Shown one piece after another: positions 7,707 to 15,443 of a DNA stretch of 55,632 nucleotides. The first letter of the stretch is position 1. Each line of letters begins with the position of its first letter. Origin of the DNA: JANNNF01 sp040385825. GTDB lineage: Bacteria > Pseudomonadota > Alphaproteobacteria > Rhodobacterales > Rhodobacteraceae. The stretch is taken from the NCBI GenBank assembly GCA_040385825.1, contig JAZKGQ010000021.1, forward strand, positions 1 to 55,632. Reading direction: 5' to 3'. The position numbers were made by a program, and so were the translations under genes. The notes beneath the pieces are model-generated. The model made no database searches. It was not told the origin of the DNA and worked only from the letters and a program-made list of their open reading frames with translations.

Positions 7707-7718
7707 CCCGCCCCGCCG

Positions 7719-7737
7719 CTCGCCAAAGTTAGGCGAG
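7719..7737. repeat. Intergenic palindrome between lipoprotein and amidase genes
   Basis: CTCGCC and GGCGAG form a 6-base stem around AAAGTTA. Flanking sequence resembles the common dispersed palindromes whose translation reads like PSPNFGE. It lies in the 41-base gap just upstream of the amidase GTG. Confidence 0.45.
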
Positions 7738-7747
7738 GGGTATGGGG

Positions 7748-8515
7748 TCAATTCAGCGCGGTGCGGAACGGCCGCGGATCCCAGGCGCAGGCAAAACCGT
7801 CGCCATCGGGATCAACGCCGGCCTTGTCTTTCTCGGGCCCGCCTGCGCGCAGAAATTCCTCTTGCGCGATGTCGGGCGAGTTGAACCGGGCACAGGCGGC
7901 GGCGGGGTCTTTGCGGCCCAGACTGCGGCGGGTGTAAACCGGCGTGCCGGGGGCATGGGTGGTGGACAGGGCGAATTGCACGATGTTCGGCCCCTCGTCA
8001 CCCGTGCGGGTCGGCAGGGCACCGGGCTGGACGACCACATATTGCGACTTGTTCCGTTCGATCCGGGCCTTGTCGCTCTCGATCGTTTCGCGCTGCGACA
8101 CGGCGGCAAAGTCGTTCTCGTCCGAGATTGTCGGGTTGGCCCCGCCGATCACGGCGCCCTGAACCGGGGCAGGCACAAGGGGGGCGGCGGTCTGGCCGCC
8201 AAGCGTGCCTGTGCCATCCAGAGGCGTGCCCAAAGCCGGAGGAGTCGCCACCGGGACAAGGGACTGGGCCACCGGCAGCCGCCCCTCGGCCCGGTCGATC
8301 GCCGCCGCAGCCGAGGCCGGGTTGAACCCCGCCGGGGCCACAGGCGTCACAGGCACCACGGGGGCCGCAACCACAGGCGCCGGGGGCGCGGCCTGCGCGC
8401 CCCGGATATAGCTGTTGTAATCCTGAAACCCCACCCCTGCCCCGGAATCCGGCACCGAAGGCGAACAGGCCGCCACGCCAAGGGCCAACAGGACAAAGGG
8501 GGTCACGCGGATCAT
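7748..8515 (-). CDS. Lipoprotein with C-terminal excalibur-like motif
   Basis: A 255-residue predicted lipoprotein: the signal peptide ends in LALGVAAC, giving a lipidated cysteine at about residue 17. A long Pro/Ala/Val-rich linker (about 40-125) leads to a more ordered C-terminal third ending DPDGDGFACAWDP, which resembles the DxDxDGxxC calcium-binding excalibur motif found in cell-surface proteins. GAGG lies before the ATG at 8515. The next gene on the same strand is the amidase, so the pair may act on the cell wall. No exact family is recognised. Confidence 0.72.
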   Translation of the reverse strand: MIRVTPFVLLALGVAACSPSVPDSGAGVGFQDYNSYIRGAQAAPPAPVVAAPVVPVTPVAPAGFNPASAAAAIDRAEGRLPVAQSLVPVATPPALGTPLDGTGTLGGQTAAPLVPAPVQGAVIGGANPTISDENDFAAVSQRETIESDKARIERNKSQYVVVQPGALPTRTGDEGPNIVQFALSTTHAPGTPVYTRRSLGRKDPAAACARFNSPDIAQEEFLRAGGPEKDKAGVDPDGDGFACAWDPRPFRTALN

Positions 8516-8560
8516 GGTCTGCCTCGGCAAAAGTATCGGGGGTTCAGCTTTTGGCCGCGC

Positions 8561-10051
8561 TTACCACCATTTGGCGGGTTTGGCCACAAACCCCGCCGCC
8601 TGTTCCAGCACATAGGCGTGATTCAGCAACGCCCCTTCCTCCCATGGCCGACCAATCAGTTGCAGACCCAACGGCAGCCCGCTGGCGTCCAGCCCCACCG
8701 GCACCGCGATGCCCGGCAGGCCCGCAAGGTTGACAGTCACGGTGAACACGTCGTTCAGGTACATTTCCACCGGGTCGGCACTGGCCATCTCGCCCAAGCC
8801 AAAGGCCGATGACGGCGTGGCAGGCGTCAGGATCACGTCAACCCCCGCCGCAAACGCCAGATCGAAGTCGCGCTTGATCAGCGCCCGCACCCGGCGCGCC
8901 CGGTTATAATAGGCATCGTAGAACCCCGCCGACAGGACATAGGTGCCGATCATCACCCGGCGCTGAACCTCGGGGCCAAACCCTGTCGCGCGGGTTTTTT
9001 CGTACATTTCGGTGATGCCATCACCCTGTGCCAGGGCCGCGCGGTGGCCATAGCGCACCCCGTCATAGCGCGCGAGGTTGCTGGATGCCTCGGCAGGGGC
9101 GATCACATAATAGGCGGGCAGCGCGTATTTGGTGTGCGGCAGGCTGATGTCACGGATCACCGCCCCCGCATCGCGCAGCATGTCGATGCCGCGCGCCCAG
9201 AGCGCGTCAATCTCGGCAGGCATGCCGTCCATCCGGTATTCCTTCGGAATGCCGATGACCTTGCCGCGAATGTCGCCGGTCAGCGCCGCCTCGAAATCCG
9301 GCACTGCCAGATCGGCACTGGTGCTGTCCTTCGGGTCATGCCCCGCCATCGCGCCAAGGAAAATCGCGGCATCGCGCACGGTTTTCGTCATCGGACCGGC
9401 CTGGTCCAGCGACGAGGCAAAGGCCACCACGCCCCACCGGCTGACCCGGCCATAGGTCGGCTTGATGCCGACGATGCCGGTAAAGGCCGCAGGCTGGCGG
9501 ATCGACCCGCCCGTGTCGGTGCCGGTCGCCGCCAGACACAGATCCGCCGCCACCGCCGCCGCCGACCCGCCCGAAGACCCGCCCGGCGTCAACTGCCGGT
9601 CGTCGATCTTCCACGGGTTGACCGCATTGCCGTAGCAAGAGGTTTCATTGCTGGACCCCATGGCAAACTCGTCCATGTTCAGCTTGCCCAGCATCACAGC
9701 TCCCGCGCCGAACAGCTTGGTCGTCACGGTGGATTCGTATTCGGGCCGAAAGCCTTGCAAGATCCGCGATCCGGCCTGCGACGGCACGCCCTTGGTGCAG
9801 AACAGATCCTTGATGCCCAAGGGGATGCCGCACATCGACGGCGCATCGCCTGCCGCCAGCATCGCATCCGCCGCCCGCGCCTGATCCAGCGCCACATCGG
9901 GGGTTTTATGCACAAACGCATTCAGCGCATCGCCTGCGTCCATCGCGGTCAGGCAGCCCATGGTCAGATCGACCGCCGAAATCTCGCCCTTGCGCAGCGC
10001 GTTGCGCGCGGCGGCTATGGTCCAGGTCGAAGTCATTTGGCCAGCACTCAT
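8561..10051 (-). CDS. gatA: Glutamyl-tRNA(Gln) amidotransferase subunit A
   Basis: GatA is the amidase subunit of GatCAB, which converts Glu-tRNA(Gln) (and Asp-tRNA(Asn)) to the correct amide form. The 496-residue product has the amidase signature with the Ser-cisSer-Lys triad visible as Lys81 (PLGIKDL), Ser159 (PGGSSGGSAAA) and Ser183 (DTGGSIRQPA). The ATG at 10051 overlaps the gatC stop in ATGA and has AAGG upstream, so I prefer it to the ATG at 10036. gatB is not in this window. Confidence 0.96.
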   Translation of the reverse strand: MSAGQMTSTWTIAAARNALRKGEISAVDLTMGCLTAMDAGDALNAFVHKTPDVALDQARAADAMLAAGDAPSMCGIPLGIKDLFCTKGVPSQAGSRILQGFRPEYESTVTTKLFGAGAVMLGKLNMDEFAMGSSNETSCYGNAVNPWKIDDRQLTPGGSSGGSAAAVAADLCLAATGTDTGGSIRQPAAFTGIVGIKPTYGRVSRWGVVAFASSLDQAGPMTKTVRDAAIFLGAMAGHDPKDSTSADLAVPDFEAALTGDIRGKVIGIPKEYRMDGMPAEIDALWARGIDMLRDAGAVIRDISLPHTKYALPAYYVIAPAEASSNLARYDGVRYGHRAALAQGDGITEMYEKTRATGFGPEVQRRVMIGTYVLSAGFYDAYYNRARRVRALIKRDFDLAFAAGVDVILTPATPSSAFGLGEMASADPVEMYLNDVFTVTVNLAGLPGIAVPVGLDASGLPLGLQLIGRPWEEGALLNHAYVLEQAAGFVAKPAKWW

Positions 10052-10335
10052 TCCACCACCTTCGGCACCGCAAAAAATCCCTCGCGCGCATCGGGCGCGT
10101 TCGCCAGAACCTGCGCCTGAATGCCACCATCGGTCACCACATCGGCCCGGCGCGGCAGGCGCATCGGGGTTACCGATGTCATCGGCTCCACCCCGGTCAC
10201 GTCGACCTCGTTCAGCTGCTCCATGAACCCCAGAATGCCAGACAAATCGGCGGCCAGCGCGGGCAGCGCCGCTTCCTCGACCCGGATCCGGGCGAGTTTC
10301 GCCACCTTGCGGGCGGTGTCGATGTCGATGGACAT
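10048..10335 (-). CDS. gatC: Glutamyl-tRNA(Gln) amidotransferase subunit C
   Basis: A 95-residue protein of normal GatC length. It has the family pattern DTARKVAKLARI near the N terminus, ILGFMEQLNEVDVTGVEPM in the middle and DVVTDGG/ANAPDAREGFFAVPKVVE at the end. GatC wraps between GatA and GatB and stabilises the complex. Its stop overlaps the gatA start, so the two are translationally coupled. Confidence 0.96.
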   Translation of the reverse strand: MSIDIDTARKVAKLARIRVEEAALPALAADLSGILGFMEQLNEVDVTGVEPMTSVTPMRLPRRADVVTDGGIQAQVLANAPDAREGFFAVPKVVE

Positions 10336-10400
10336 GGGCGGTCCCCTTTAGCGTTTCACGCATCCGTTTACCCGCCCCCCCCACGGGCTGCAAGATGCCC

Positions 10401-10850
10401 CTACCGCCGCCCGGCAAAGAAGCCGCGCAGCAGGGCCTCGGCCTCGGCCCCGCCGATGCCGTCATACACCTCGGGCACATGGTGGCATTGCGGGTGGGCA
10501 AACACCCTTGGCCCCACCGCCACCCCCCCCGATTTCACGTCTGCCGCCCCATAGTACAGCCGCGCCACCCTAGCTGCCGATATGGCCGCCGCACACATCG
10601 GGCAGGGTTCCAGCGTCACATAGAGATCCGTCCCGCACAACCTCTCACTCCCCGCCAGACGGCAGGCCGCGCGGATCACCAGCACCTCGGCATGGGCAGT
10701 CGGGTCGCACAACTCGCGCGTCCGGTTGCCATCTTGGGCCACCACAATACCGTCCCTCACCAGACAGGCCCCCACCGGAACCTCGCCGCGCAGCCCCGCC
10801 GCCCGCGCCTCATCCAGCGCAATTCCCATGAAAGACCTGAAATCGCTCAC
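10401..10850 (-). CDS. tadA: tRNA-specific adenosine deaminase
   Basis: A 149-residue zinc deaminase. The catalytic motif HAE is at 53-55 (DPTAHAEVLVI) and the zinc cysteines are in PCPMC (Cys83, Cys86). The body EVPVGACLVRDG, GNRT and YGAADVKSGGV is characteristic of TadA, which makes inosine 34 in tRNA-Arg(ACG). Related guanine or cytosine deaminases share the core, but length and motifs favour TadA. It is divergent from rluB across about 100 bases that contain hairpin element copy B. Confidence 0.9.
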   Translation of the reverse strand: MSDFRSFMGIALDEARAAGLRGEVPVGACLVRDGIVVAQDGNRTRELCDPTAHAEVLVIRAACRLAGSERLCGTDLYVTLEPCPMCAAAISAARVARLYYGAADVKSGGVAVGPRVFAHPQCHHVPEVYDGIGGAEAEALLRGFFAGRR

Positions 10851-10875
10851 GCCGCGTTGCCCTTTCGCACTGGCT

Positions 10876-10920
10876 CAAATATCCTCGGGGGTCCGGGGGT
10901 GGAAAACCCCCGGCGCTTGC
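10876..10920 (+). repeat. Dispersed intergenic hairpin element, copy B
   Basis: The block begins CAAATATCCTCGGGGGTCC and forms a hairpin CCGGGGGT...ACCCCCGG with a GGAAA loop, then GCGC. It lies between the divergent tadA and rluB starts, so this copy would fall in the rluB leader or promoter rather than after a gene. Confidence 0.6.
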
Positions 10921-10954
10921 CACGCCGCGCAAACGTCCCGGAAGGATGCCCCCA

Positions 10955-12106
10955 ATGGCCGAAAAGACAAGTCCCGCCAAGACGAAAGCGGCCAAAACCA
11001 CGCCAGACGGCGACCGTATCGCCAAGGTGCTGTCGCGCGCCGGGGTGGCGTCACGGCGCGAGGCGGAACGGATGATCGAACTTGGCGAGGTTCAGGTGAA
11101 TGGCAAGACCATCACTTCGCCCGCGCTGAACGTCACCCCCGCTGACCGCATCACGGTGCGCGGCGATCTGGTGGGCGAACCCGAACCGGCGCGCCTGTGG
11201 CTGTATTACAAGCGCGACGGGCTGGTCACGACCAATTCCGACGAAAAGGGGCGTGAGACGATCTATGACCATCTGCCCGAAGATCTGCCGCGGGTGATGA
11301 CCATTGGCCGTCTCGACCTCAATTCCGAAGGCCTCTTGCTGCTGACCAATGATGGCGAGCTGAAGCGCAAGCTGGAGCTGCCCTCGACCGGCTGGTTGCG
11401 CAAGTACCGGGTGCGGGTCAAGGGCAACCCGACCGACCCCGATCTGGAACCCCTGCGCAAGGGTATTGTCATTGATGGCGAGCGGTTCTTGCCGATGGGC
11501 GTGCAGCTTGACCGCCATCAGGGAGCGAACGCCTGGCTGACCATCGGCATCCGCGAAGGCAAGAACCGTGAAATCCGGCGTGCGATTGACAGCATCGGGC
11601 TGATCGTGAACCGGCTTATCCGCATCAGCTATGGCCCGTTCCGGCTGGGAGAACTGGAACCCGGTCAGGTGGAGGAGGTCAAGTCCCGCACCCTGCGCGA
11701 CCAGTTGGGCACCGGGGCCACCGCAGACCCCGATGATCCGGCCAAGCCACGCGCCAAACCGCGCACCATCGCGCGGCCCAAACCCACCGACACCACGGTC
11801 AAGGTTTCGCGCGCGCCGCGTGGCCGTGCGTCTGCGGGCGGGGCCGAGTCGGGGGCCGAGGTGGGGGCCGATGTCGCCAAGCCCCGCACATTCAGCACAA
11901 AACCCGCGCCCAAGCCTGCCGCCAAACCCGGCAGCGCGCTGAACACCCTGTCGCGGGCGTGGAAATCGGCCATCACCCCCGACGCGCCCGCAAAGGCACC
12001 CGGCAAACCCCGCGCCACGCCCAAACCCAAGCCTGCGGCCCCGAAATCGCAGACCGGCGCGCGCGGCGCCGGGACAGCGCCGCGCAAGACCCCGCCCAAA
12101 CGCTGA
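10955..12106 (+). CDS. rluB: rRNA pseudouridine synthase, RluB/RsuA family
   Basis: The 383-residue product has an N-terminal S4 RNA-binding domain (about 20-66: RIAKVLSRAGVASRREAERMI) and an RsuA-type catalytic domain with the active aspartate in GRLDLNSEG (Asp121) and the later GKNREIRRA motif. RluB makes pseudouridine 2605 in 23S rRNA; RluE/RluF cannot be excluded. From about residue 250 the protein becomes a low-complexity Pro/Ala/Lys/Arg tail with PKP repeats, a common extension in this order. GGAAGG is placed for the ATG at 10955 rather than 10946. Confidence 0.88.
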   Translation: MAEKTSPAKTKAAKTTPDGDRIAKVLSRAGVASRREAERMIELGEVQVNGKTITSPALNVTPADRITVRGDLVGEPEPARLWLYYKRDGLVTTNSDEKGRETIYDHLPEDLPRVMTIGRLDLNSEGLLLLTNDGELKRKLELPSTGWLRKYRVRVKGNPTDPDLEPLRKGIVIDGERFLPMGVQLDRHQGANAWLTIGIREGKNREIRRAIDSIGLIVNRLIRISYGPFRLGELEPGQVEEVKSRTLRDQLGTGATADPDDPAKPRAKPRTIARPKPTDTTVKVSRAPRGRASAGGAESGAEVGADVAKPRTFSTKPAPKPAAKPGSALNTLSRAWKSAITPDAPAKAPGKPRATPKPKPAAPKSQTGARGAGTAPRKTPPKR

Positions 12107-12152
12107 CGCGCCGCAAGGGGGGAACAAACCTGCCCAATTCCCTGCCTGCCCG

Positions 12153-12182
12153 CTGGCATGGGGCGCGGCCTTGGGCTAGTCT
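12153..12182 (+). promoter_or_regulatory. Candidate promoter of the XpaC/TelA operon
   Basis: CTGGCA (12153-12158) and TAGTCT (12177-12182) are 18 bases apart, upstream of the 27-codon ORF at 12216. The TAGTCT element in a CTTGGGC context resembles other -10 boxes in this genome, such as TAGACT at 18783. The -35 box is two bases from consensus. Confidence 0.4.
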
Positions 12183-12215
12183 GCATCCGTAACAGTTCAC
12201 CCCGGCGGAGGGCAT

Positions 12216-12299
12216 ATGTCCGGCAGCGGCCTCAAGTCCTTGTCTTTCTTCCTTCTTCTTGCGTTGATCTTGTATGTTGCGGGATCGGGGGGCGTCTGA
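12216..12299 (+). CDS. Small 27-residue membrane peptide
   Basis: A short ORF encodes a peptide starting MSGSGLKSLS, followed by a single hydrophobic helix (FFLLLALILYVAG) and ending SGGV. GGCGGAGGG stands just before the ATG, and the stop overlaps the XpaC ATG as TGATG, so the two would be translationally coupled. It is the first gene of the operon. I do not recognise a family. The ribosome binding site, the coupling and the clean transmembrane composition argue that it is real rather than a leader; a purely regulatory uORF is the alternative. Confidence 0.6.
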   Translation: MSGSGLKSLSFFLLLALILYVAGSGGV

Positions 12300-13183
12300 T
12301 GGCACAGAAATTCGGCGGCAGGTACAGCCCCGGCGGGCAAGGCTCGCCGCAATCCCCCCTTGCCCGCCCCCCGGTCGCCAGCTTTGACCCCCGCCAGAAA
12401 GTGCCGGGCCAGTGGCGTACGACCGTGCTGTTCCTGTCGGCCTTCACCTTTCTGTTTCCCGCCTTCAGCGGCACGCCCCGCGAATTGGTGATGGGCCTTG
12501 CCGCAGGCGGGCTGATCGTGCTGGCCGCCTGGCTGACCCGCGAAGGCATGCGCGCCCATGCCGCCTATGACGCGCGCAAGATCGCCCGCCGCCCGGCCTT
12601 TCCGCGCAAGGTTGCGGGGGCGGTGCTGATCGGGGCCGCCTTGGCGACAGGGGCGCTGATTTCGCAATCCAACCCGCTGTACCCGGCCCTGTTCGGGCTG
12701 ATCGGGGCCGGGCTGCATCTGCTGACCTTCGGGGCGGACCCGCGCACTGACAAGGGGATGGAAGGCATCGACGCGTTTCAGACCGAACGGGTGGCAAAGG
12801 CCGTGACCGAGGCCGAAGCCTATCTGACCGCCATGAAGGACGCCATCCTGCGCGCAGGCGACCGCCAGCTTGACGGACGGGTGGACCGGTTTGCCGCCGC
12901 CGCCCGCAGCATGTTTCGCACCATCGAGGGCGATCCCGGCGATCTGACCTCGGCGCGCAAGTATCTGTCGGTCTATCTGATGGGCGCGCGGGATGCGACG
13001 GTCAAGTTTGCCGATGTCTATGCCCAGACCCGCGACGCGCAGGCGCGGGCCGATTACGAGGCTTTGCTGACCGACCTGGAAACCAATTTCGCCAATCGCA
13101 CGCAGGCCCTGTTGTCCAACAGCCGCACCGATCTGGATGTGGAAATCTCGGTCCTGCGCGACCGGCTGAAGATGGAAAGCTGA
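12299..13183 (+). CDS. XpaC-like membrane protein (TelA partner)
   Basis: A 294-residue protein of the XpaC / 5-bromo-4-chloroindolyl phosphate hydrolysis family. Four hydrophobic segments (about 41-58, 63-80, 104-122, 126-144) are followed by a cytoplasmic helical region rich in charged residues (FQTERVAKAVTEAEAYLTAMKDAIL). XpaC genes are typically next to telA, as here, and the pair is linked to toxic-anion and envelope stress. The historical hydrolase name does not reflect a demonstrated activity. The start at 12299 is fixed by the TGATG overlap with the upstream small ORF. Confidence 0.82.
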   Translation: MAQKFGGRYSPGGQGSPQSPLARPPVASFDPRQKVPGQWRTTVLFLSAFTFLFPAFSGTPRELVMGLAAGGLIVLAAWLTREGMRAHAAYDARKIARRPAFPRKVAGAVLIGAALATGALISQSNPLYPALFGLIGAGLHLLTFGADPRTDKGMEGIDAFQTERVAKAVTEAEAYLTAMKDAILRAGDRQLDGRVDRFAAAARSMFRTIEGDPGDLTSARKYLSVYLMGARDATVKFADVYAQTRDAQARADYEALLTDLETNFANRTQALLSNSRTDLDVEISVLRDRLKMES

Positions 13184-13243
13184 CCCTGTCTTACCCTCAG
13201 CGGCGCGCAATTCCGCCCCGCCCCAACCCGTGAGAGTACCCCC

Positions 13244-14440
13244 ATGTCCGAAACCGCCCGCACCGAAGCCACCGCCCTGCTGTCCGAAGTCGAGAAAGTC
13301 ACCGCCACCATTCTGCCGGAACCCGGCCGTGAGCTGGTGACGCTGGAAGCCGCAAGCGGCGACAAGGAAGCCGCCATACGCAAACGGATGGGCGAGCTGG
13401 ACCTGACCAACACCCAGTCGATCATTTCCTTCGGGTCGGGCGCACAGGCCGAATTGCAGGTGATCAGTCAGGAAATGCTGCAAGGCGTCAAGAACAAGGA
13501 CGTGGGACCGGCCGGTGACAGCCTGCGGTCCATCGTCAGCACCATCCGGGGCTTTGCGGCCGAGGAACTGGACCTGCGGCGCGAGTCGAGCTGGTGGGAA
13601 AAACTGTTGGGCCGCGCCGCCCCCTTTGCCGAATTCGTGGCCAAGTTCGAGGATGTGCAGGGCCAGATCGACAAGATCACCCAAGAGCTGCTGAAGAATG
13701 AACACAGCCTGCTGAAGGATGTGAAATCGCTGGACATCCTGTATGACAAGACCCTGACCTTCTACAACGAACTGGCCCTGTACATCGCGGCTGGCACCGC
13801 CAAGCTGGCCGAGGTTGACAGCGTGGACATTCCGGCGCGCGAGGCCGCGGTGGCGGCCGCCCCCGAGGCCGATCAGGTGATGAAGGCGCAGGAATTGCGC
13901 GACCTGCGCGCGGCGCGTGACGATCTGGAACGCCGGGTGCATGATCTGAAACTGACGCGGCAGGTGACGATGCAGTCGCTGCCCTCGATCCGGCTGGTAC
14001 AGGAAAACGACAAGAGCCTGATCACCAAGATCAACTCGACTCTGGTCAACACGGTGCCCTTGTGGGAAACCCAGCTTGCGCAGGCCGTCACCATCCAGCG
14101 CAGCAAGGAAGCGGCCGAGGCGGTGCGCGATGCGTCCGACCTGACCAATGAATTGCTGGAGGCCAATGCAAAGAACCTGCAAGACGCCAACCGTGTGGTG
14201 CGCGAAGAAATGGAACGCGGCGTGTTCGATATTGAAACCGTGAAGGCCGCGAATGCGACCCTGATCGCCACCATCAATGAAAGCCTTGCCATTGCCGATG
14301 CCGGCAAGGCGCGCCGCGCCGAGGCCGAGGTGGAACTGGTGAAGATGGAGCAGGAGTTGCGCGACACTCTGGCCTCTGCCCGTGCCCGCGATCTTGCCCC
14401 CAAGCCTGCTGCTGAAAATCCTGCTGCTGCAACTCTCTGA
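13244..14440 (+). CDS. telA: TelA-family toxic anion resistance protein
   Basis: A 398-residue, almost wholly helical protein of the TelA/KlaA family. Typical segments are SIISFGSGAQAELQVISQEML (about 46-66), WWEKLLGRAAPFAEFVAKFEDVQGQIDKI, the central LLKDVKSLDILYDKT and the late VKAANATLIATINESLAIADAGKARRA. Family members confer tellurite resistance on plasmid RK2, and chromosomal copies affect envelope stress and sensitivity to cell-wall agents; the mechanism is not known. It lacks membrane segments and probably docks on the XpaC protein encoded 60 bases upstream. The DUF2927 gene follows after 19 bases. Confidence 0.92.
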   Translation: MSETARTEATALLSEVEKVTATILPEPGRELVTLEAASGDKEAAIRKRMGELDLTNTQSIISFGSGAQAELQVISQEMLQGVKNKDVGPAGDSLRSIVSTIRGFAAEELDLRRESSWWEKLLGRAAPFAEFVAKFEDVQGQIDKITQELLKNEHSLLKDVKSLDILYDKTLTFYNELALYIAAGTAKLAEVDSVDIPAREAAVAAAPEADQVMKAQELRDLRAARDDLERRVHDLKLTRQVTMQSLPSIRLVQENDKSLITKINSTLVNTVPLWETQLAQAVTIQRSKEAAEAVRDASDLTNELLEANAKNLQDANRVVREEMERGVFDIETVKAANATLIATINESLAIADAGKARRAEAEVELVKMEQELRDTLASARARDLAPKPAAENPAAATL

Positions 14441-14459
14441 CCCTGGACGAACCGGCCCG

Positions 14460-15419
14460 ATGCCCATTCCCTCCCCCCGATGCCGCCTTGCGGCGCTTGT
14501 TGCTGCTCTGGCTTTCGGGGGGTTGTCAGGTTGCGTGACCCCCACTCCCGCCCCCCCGCGCATGGCCCCGCCGCCCGCGCGGCCCGCCATGGTGCAGCCG
14601 CCTGCCCCCGTGGCCTCGCCCGCGTCCGAGGCCGCGCGCGCCTATTACGCCCAGGTGCAGCAATCCTTGCTGTCGCAGGGGTTGTTGCGCAGCGACGGCG
14701 GCGGGCCGGATACCCCCTACACCGACCGGATGCTGACCGAAAACTTCGTGCGCGCGGCCCTTTACGACGAATATGCCCGCACCGGGGGCAATTTCGTGCA
14801 GCGCGAAACCGCCAGCCAGTTGCGGCGGTGGGATGTGCCCGTACAGGTCGGCCTGCGCTTCGGGGCCTCGGTCCCGCCAGAGCGGCAGGCCACCGACCGC
14901 GCGCGGGTGGCGTCTTATCTTGCACGGCTGTCCTCTGTCACCGGGCACCCGATCGCGCTGTCCGACAGCCCGAATTTCTGGCTGTACATCGTGGGCGAGG
15001 ATGAACGCCGCGCGCTCGGGCCGCAGATCGACGCCGCCATGCCGGGCCTGAGTGCCTCGGACGTGCGCGGCATCACCGAGATGCCGCAATCGACCTACTG
15101 TCTGGTCTATGCGATGACCGAAGGAGGCAATCCGGCCTATACCCGCGCCTTTGCCGTGGTGCGCGCCGAACACCCCGACCTTCTGCGCCTGTCCTGCATC
15201 CACGAAGAAATCGCCCAAGGCCTGGGCTTGGCCAATGACAGCCCGCGCGCGCGGCCCAGCATCTTCAACGACGACGAGGAATTCGCCCTGCTGACCACGC
15301 AGGACGAGGCCATGCTGCGCATTCTCTACAACCCTGCCCTGCGCCCCGGCATGACCGAGTCCGAGGCCCGCCCCATCGTACAGTCCCTTGCCAGCCGCCT
15401 GTTGGGTGGTGAAAGTTGA
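14460..15419 (+). CDS. DUF2927 lipoprotein
   Basis: A 319-residue predicted lipoprotein: the signal sequence LAALVAALAFGGLSGC places the lipid-bearing cysteine at residue 25. A Pro/Ala-rich linker follows to about residue 55, then a DUF2927-type domain with RWDVPVQVGLRFGASVP, YLARLSSVTGHPI, FWLYIVGEDE and the conserved RLSCIHEEIAQGLGLANDSP segment. The HEExxQxLG pattern resembles a zinc-protease helix and is typical of DUF2927. It lies inside the TelA operon (19 bases after telA, 24 before the SPFH gene), which puts a periplasmic lipoprotein alongside the membrane-stress genes. Confidence 0.82.
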   Translation: MPIPSPRCRLAALVAALAFGGLSGCVTPTPAPPRMAPPPARPAMVQPPAPVASPASEAARAYYAQVQQSLLSQGLLRSDGGGPDTPYTDRMLTENFVRAALYDEYARTGGNFVQRETASQLRRWDVPVQVGLRFGASVPPERQATDRARVASYLARLSSVTGHPIALSDSPNFWLYIVGEDERRALGPQIDAAMPGLSASDVRGITEMPQSTYCLVYAMTEGGNPAYTRAFAVVRAEHPDLLRLSCIHEEIAQGLGLANDSPRARPSIFNDDEEFALLTTQDEAMLRILYNPALRPGMTESEARPIVQSLASRLLGGES

Positions 15420-15443
15420 TCGCAACACGCCGAGGAGAACACC

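Noticed and set aside
12197..14590. A 797-codon open frame on the minus strand opposite XpaC and TelA
   Set aside because: Its translation is rich in Gly, His, Gln and Arg without domains, as expected from the complement of GC-rich coding sequence; the plus-strand genes have clear families and ribosome binding sites.
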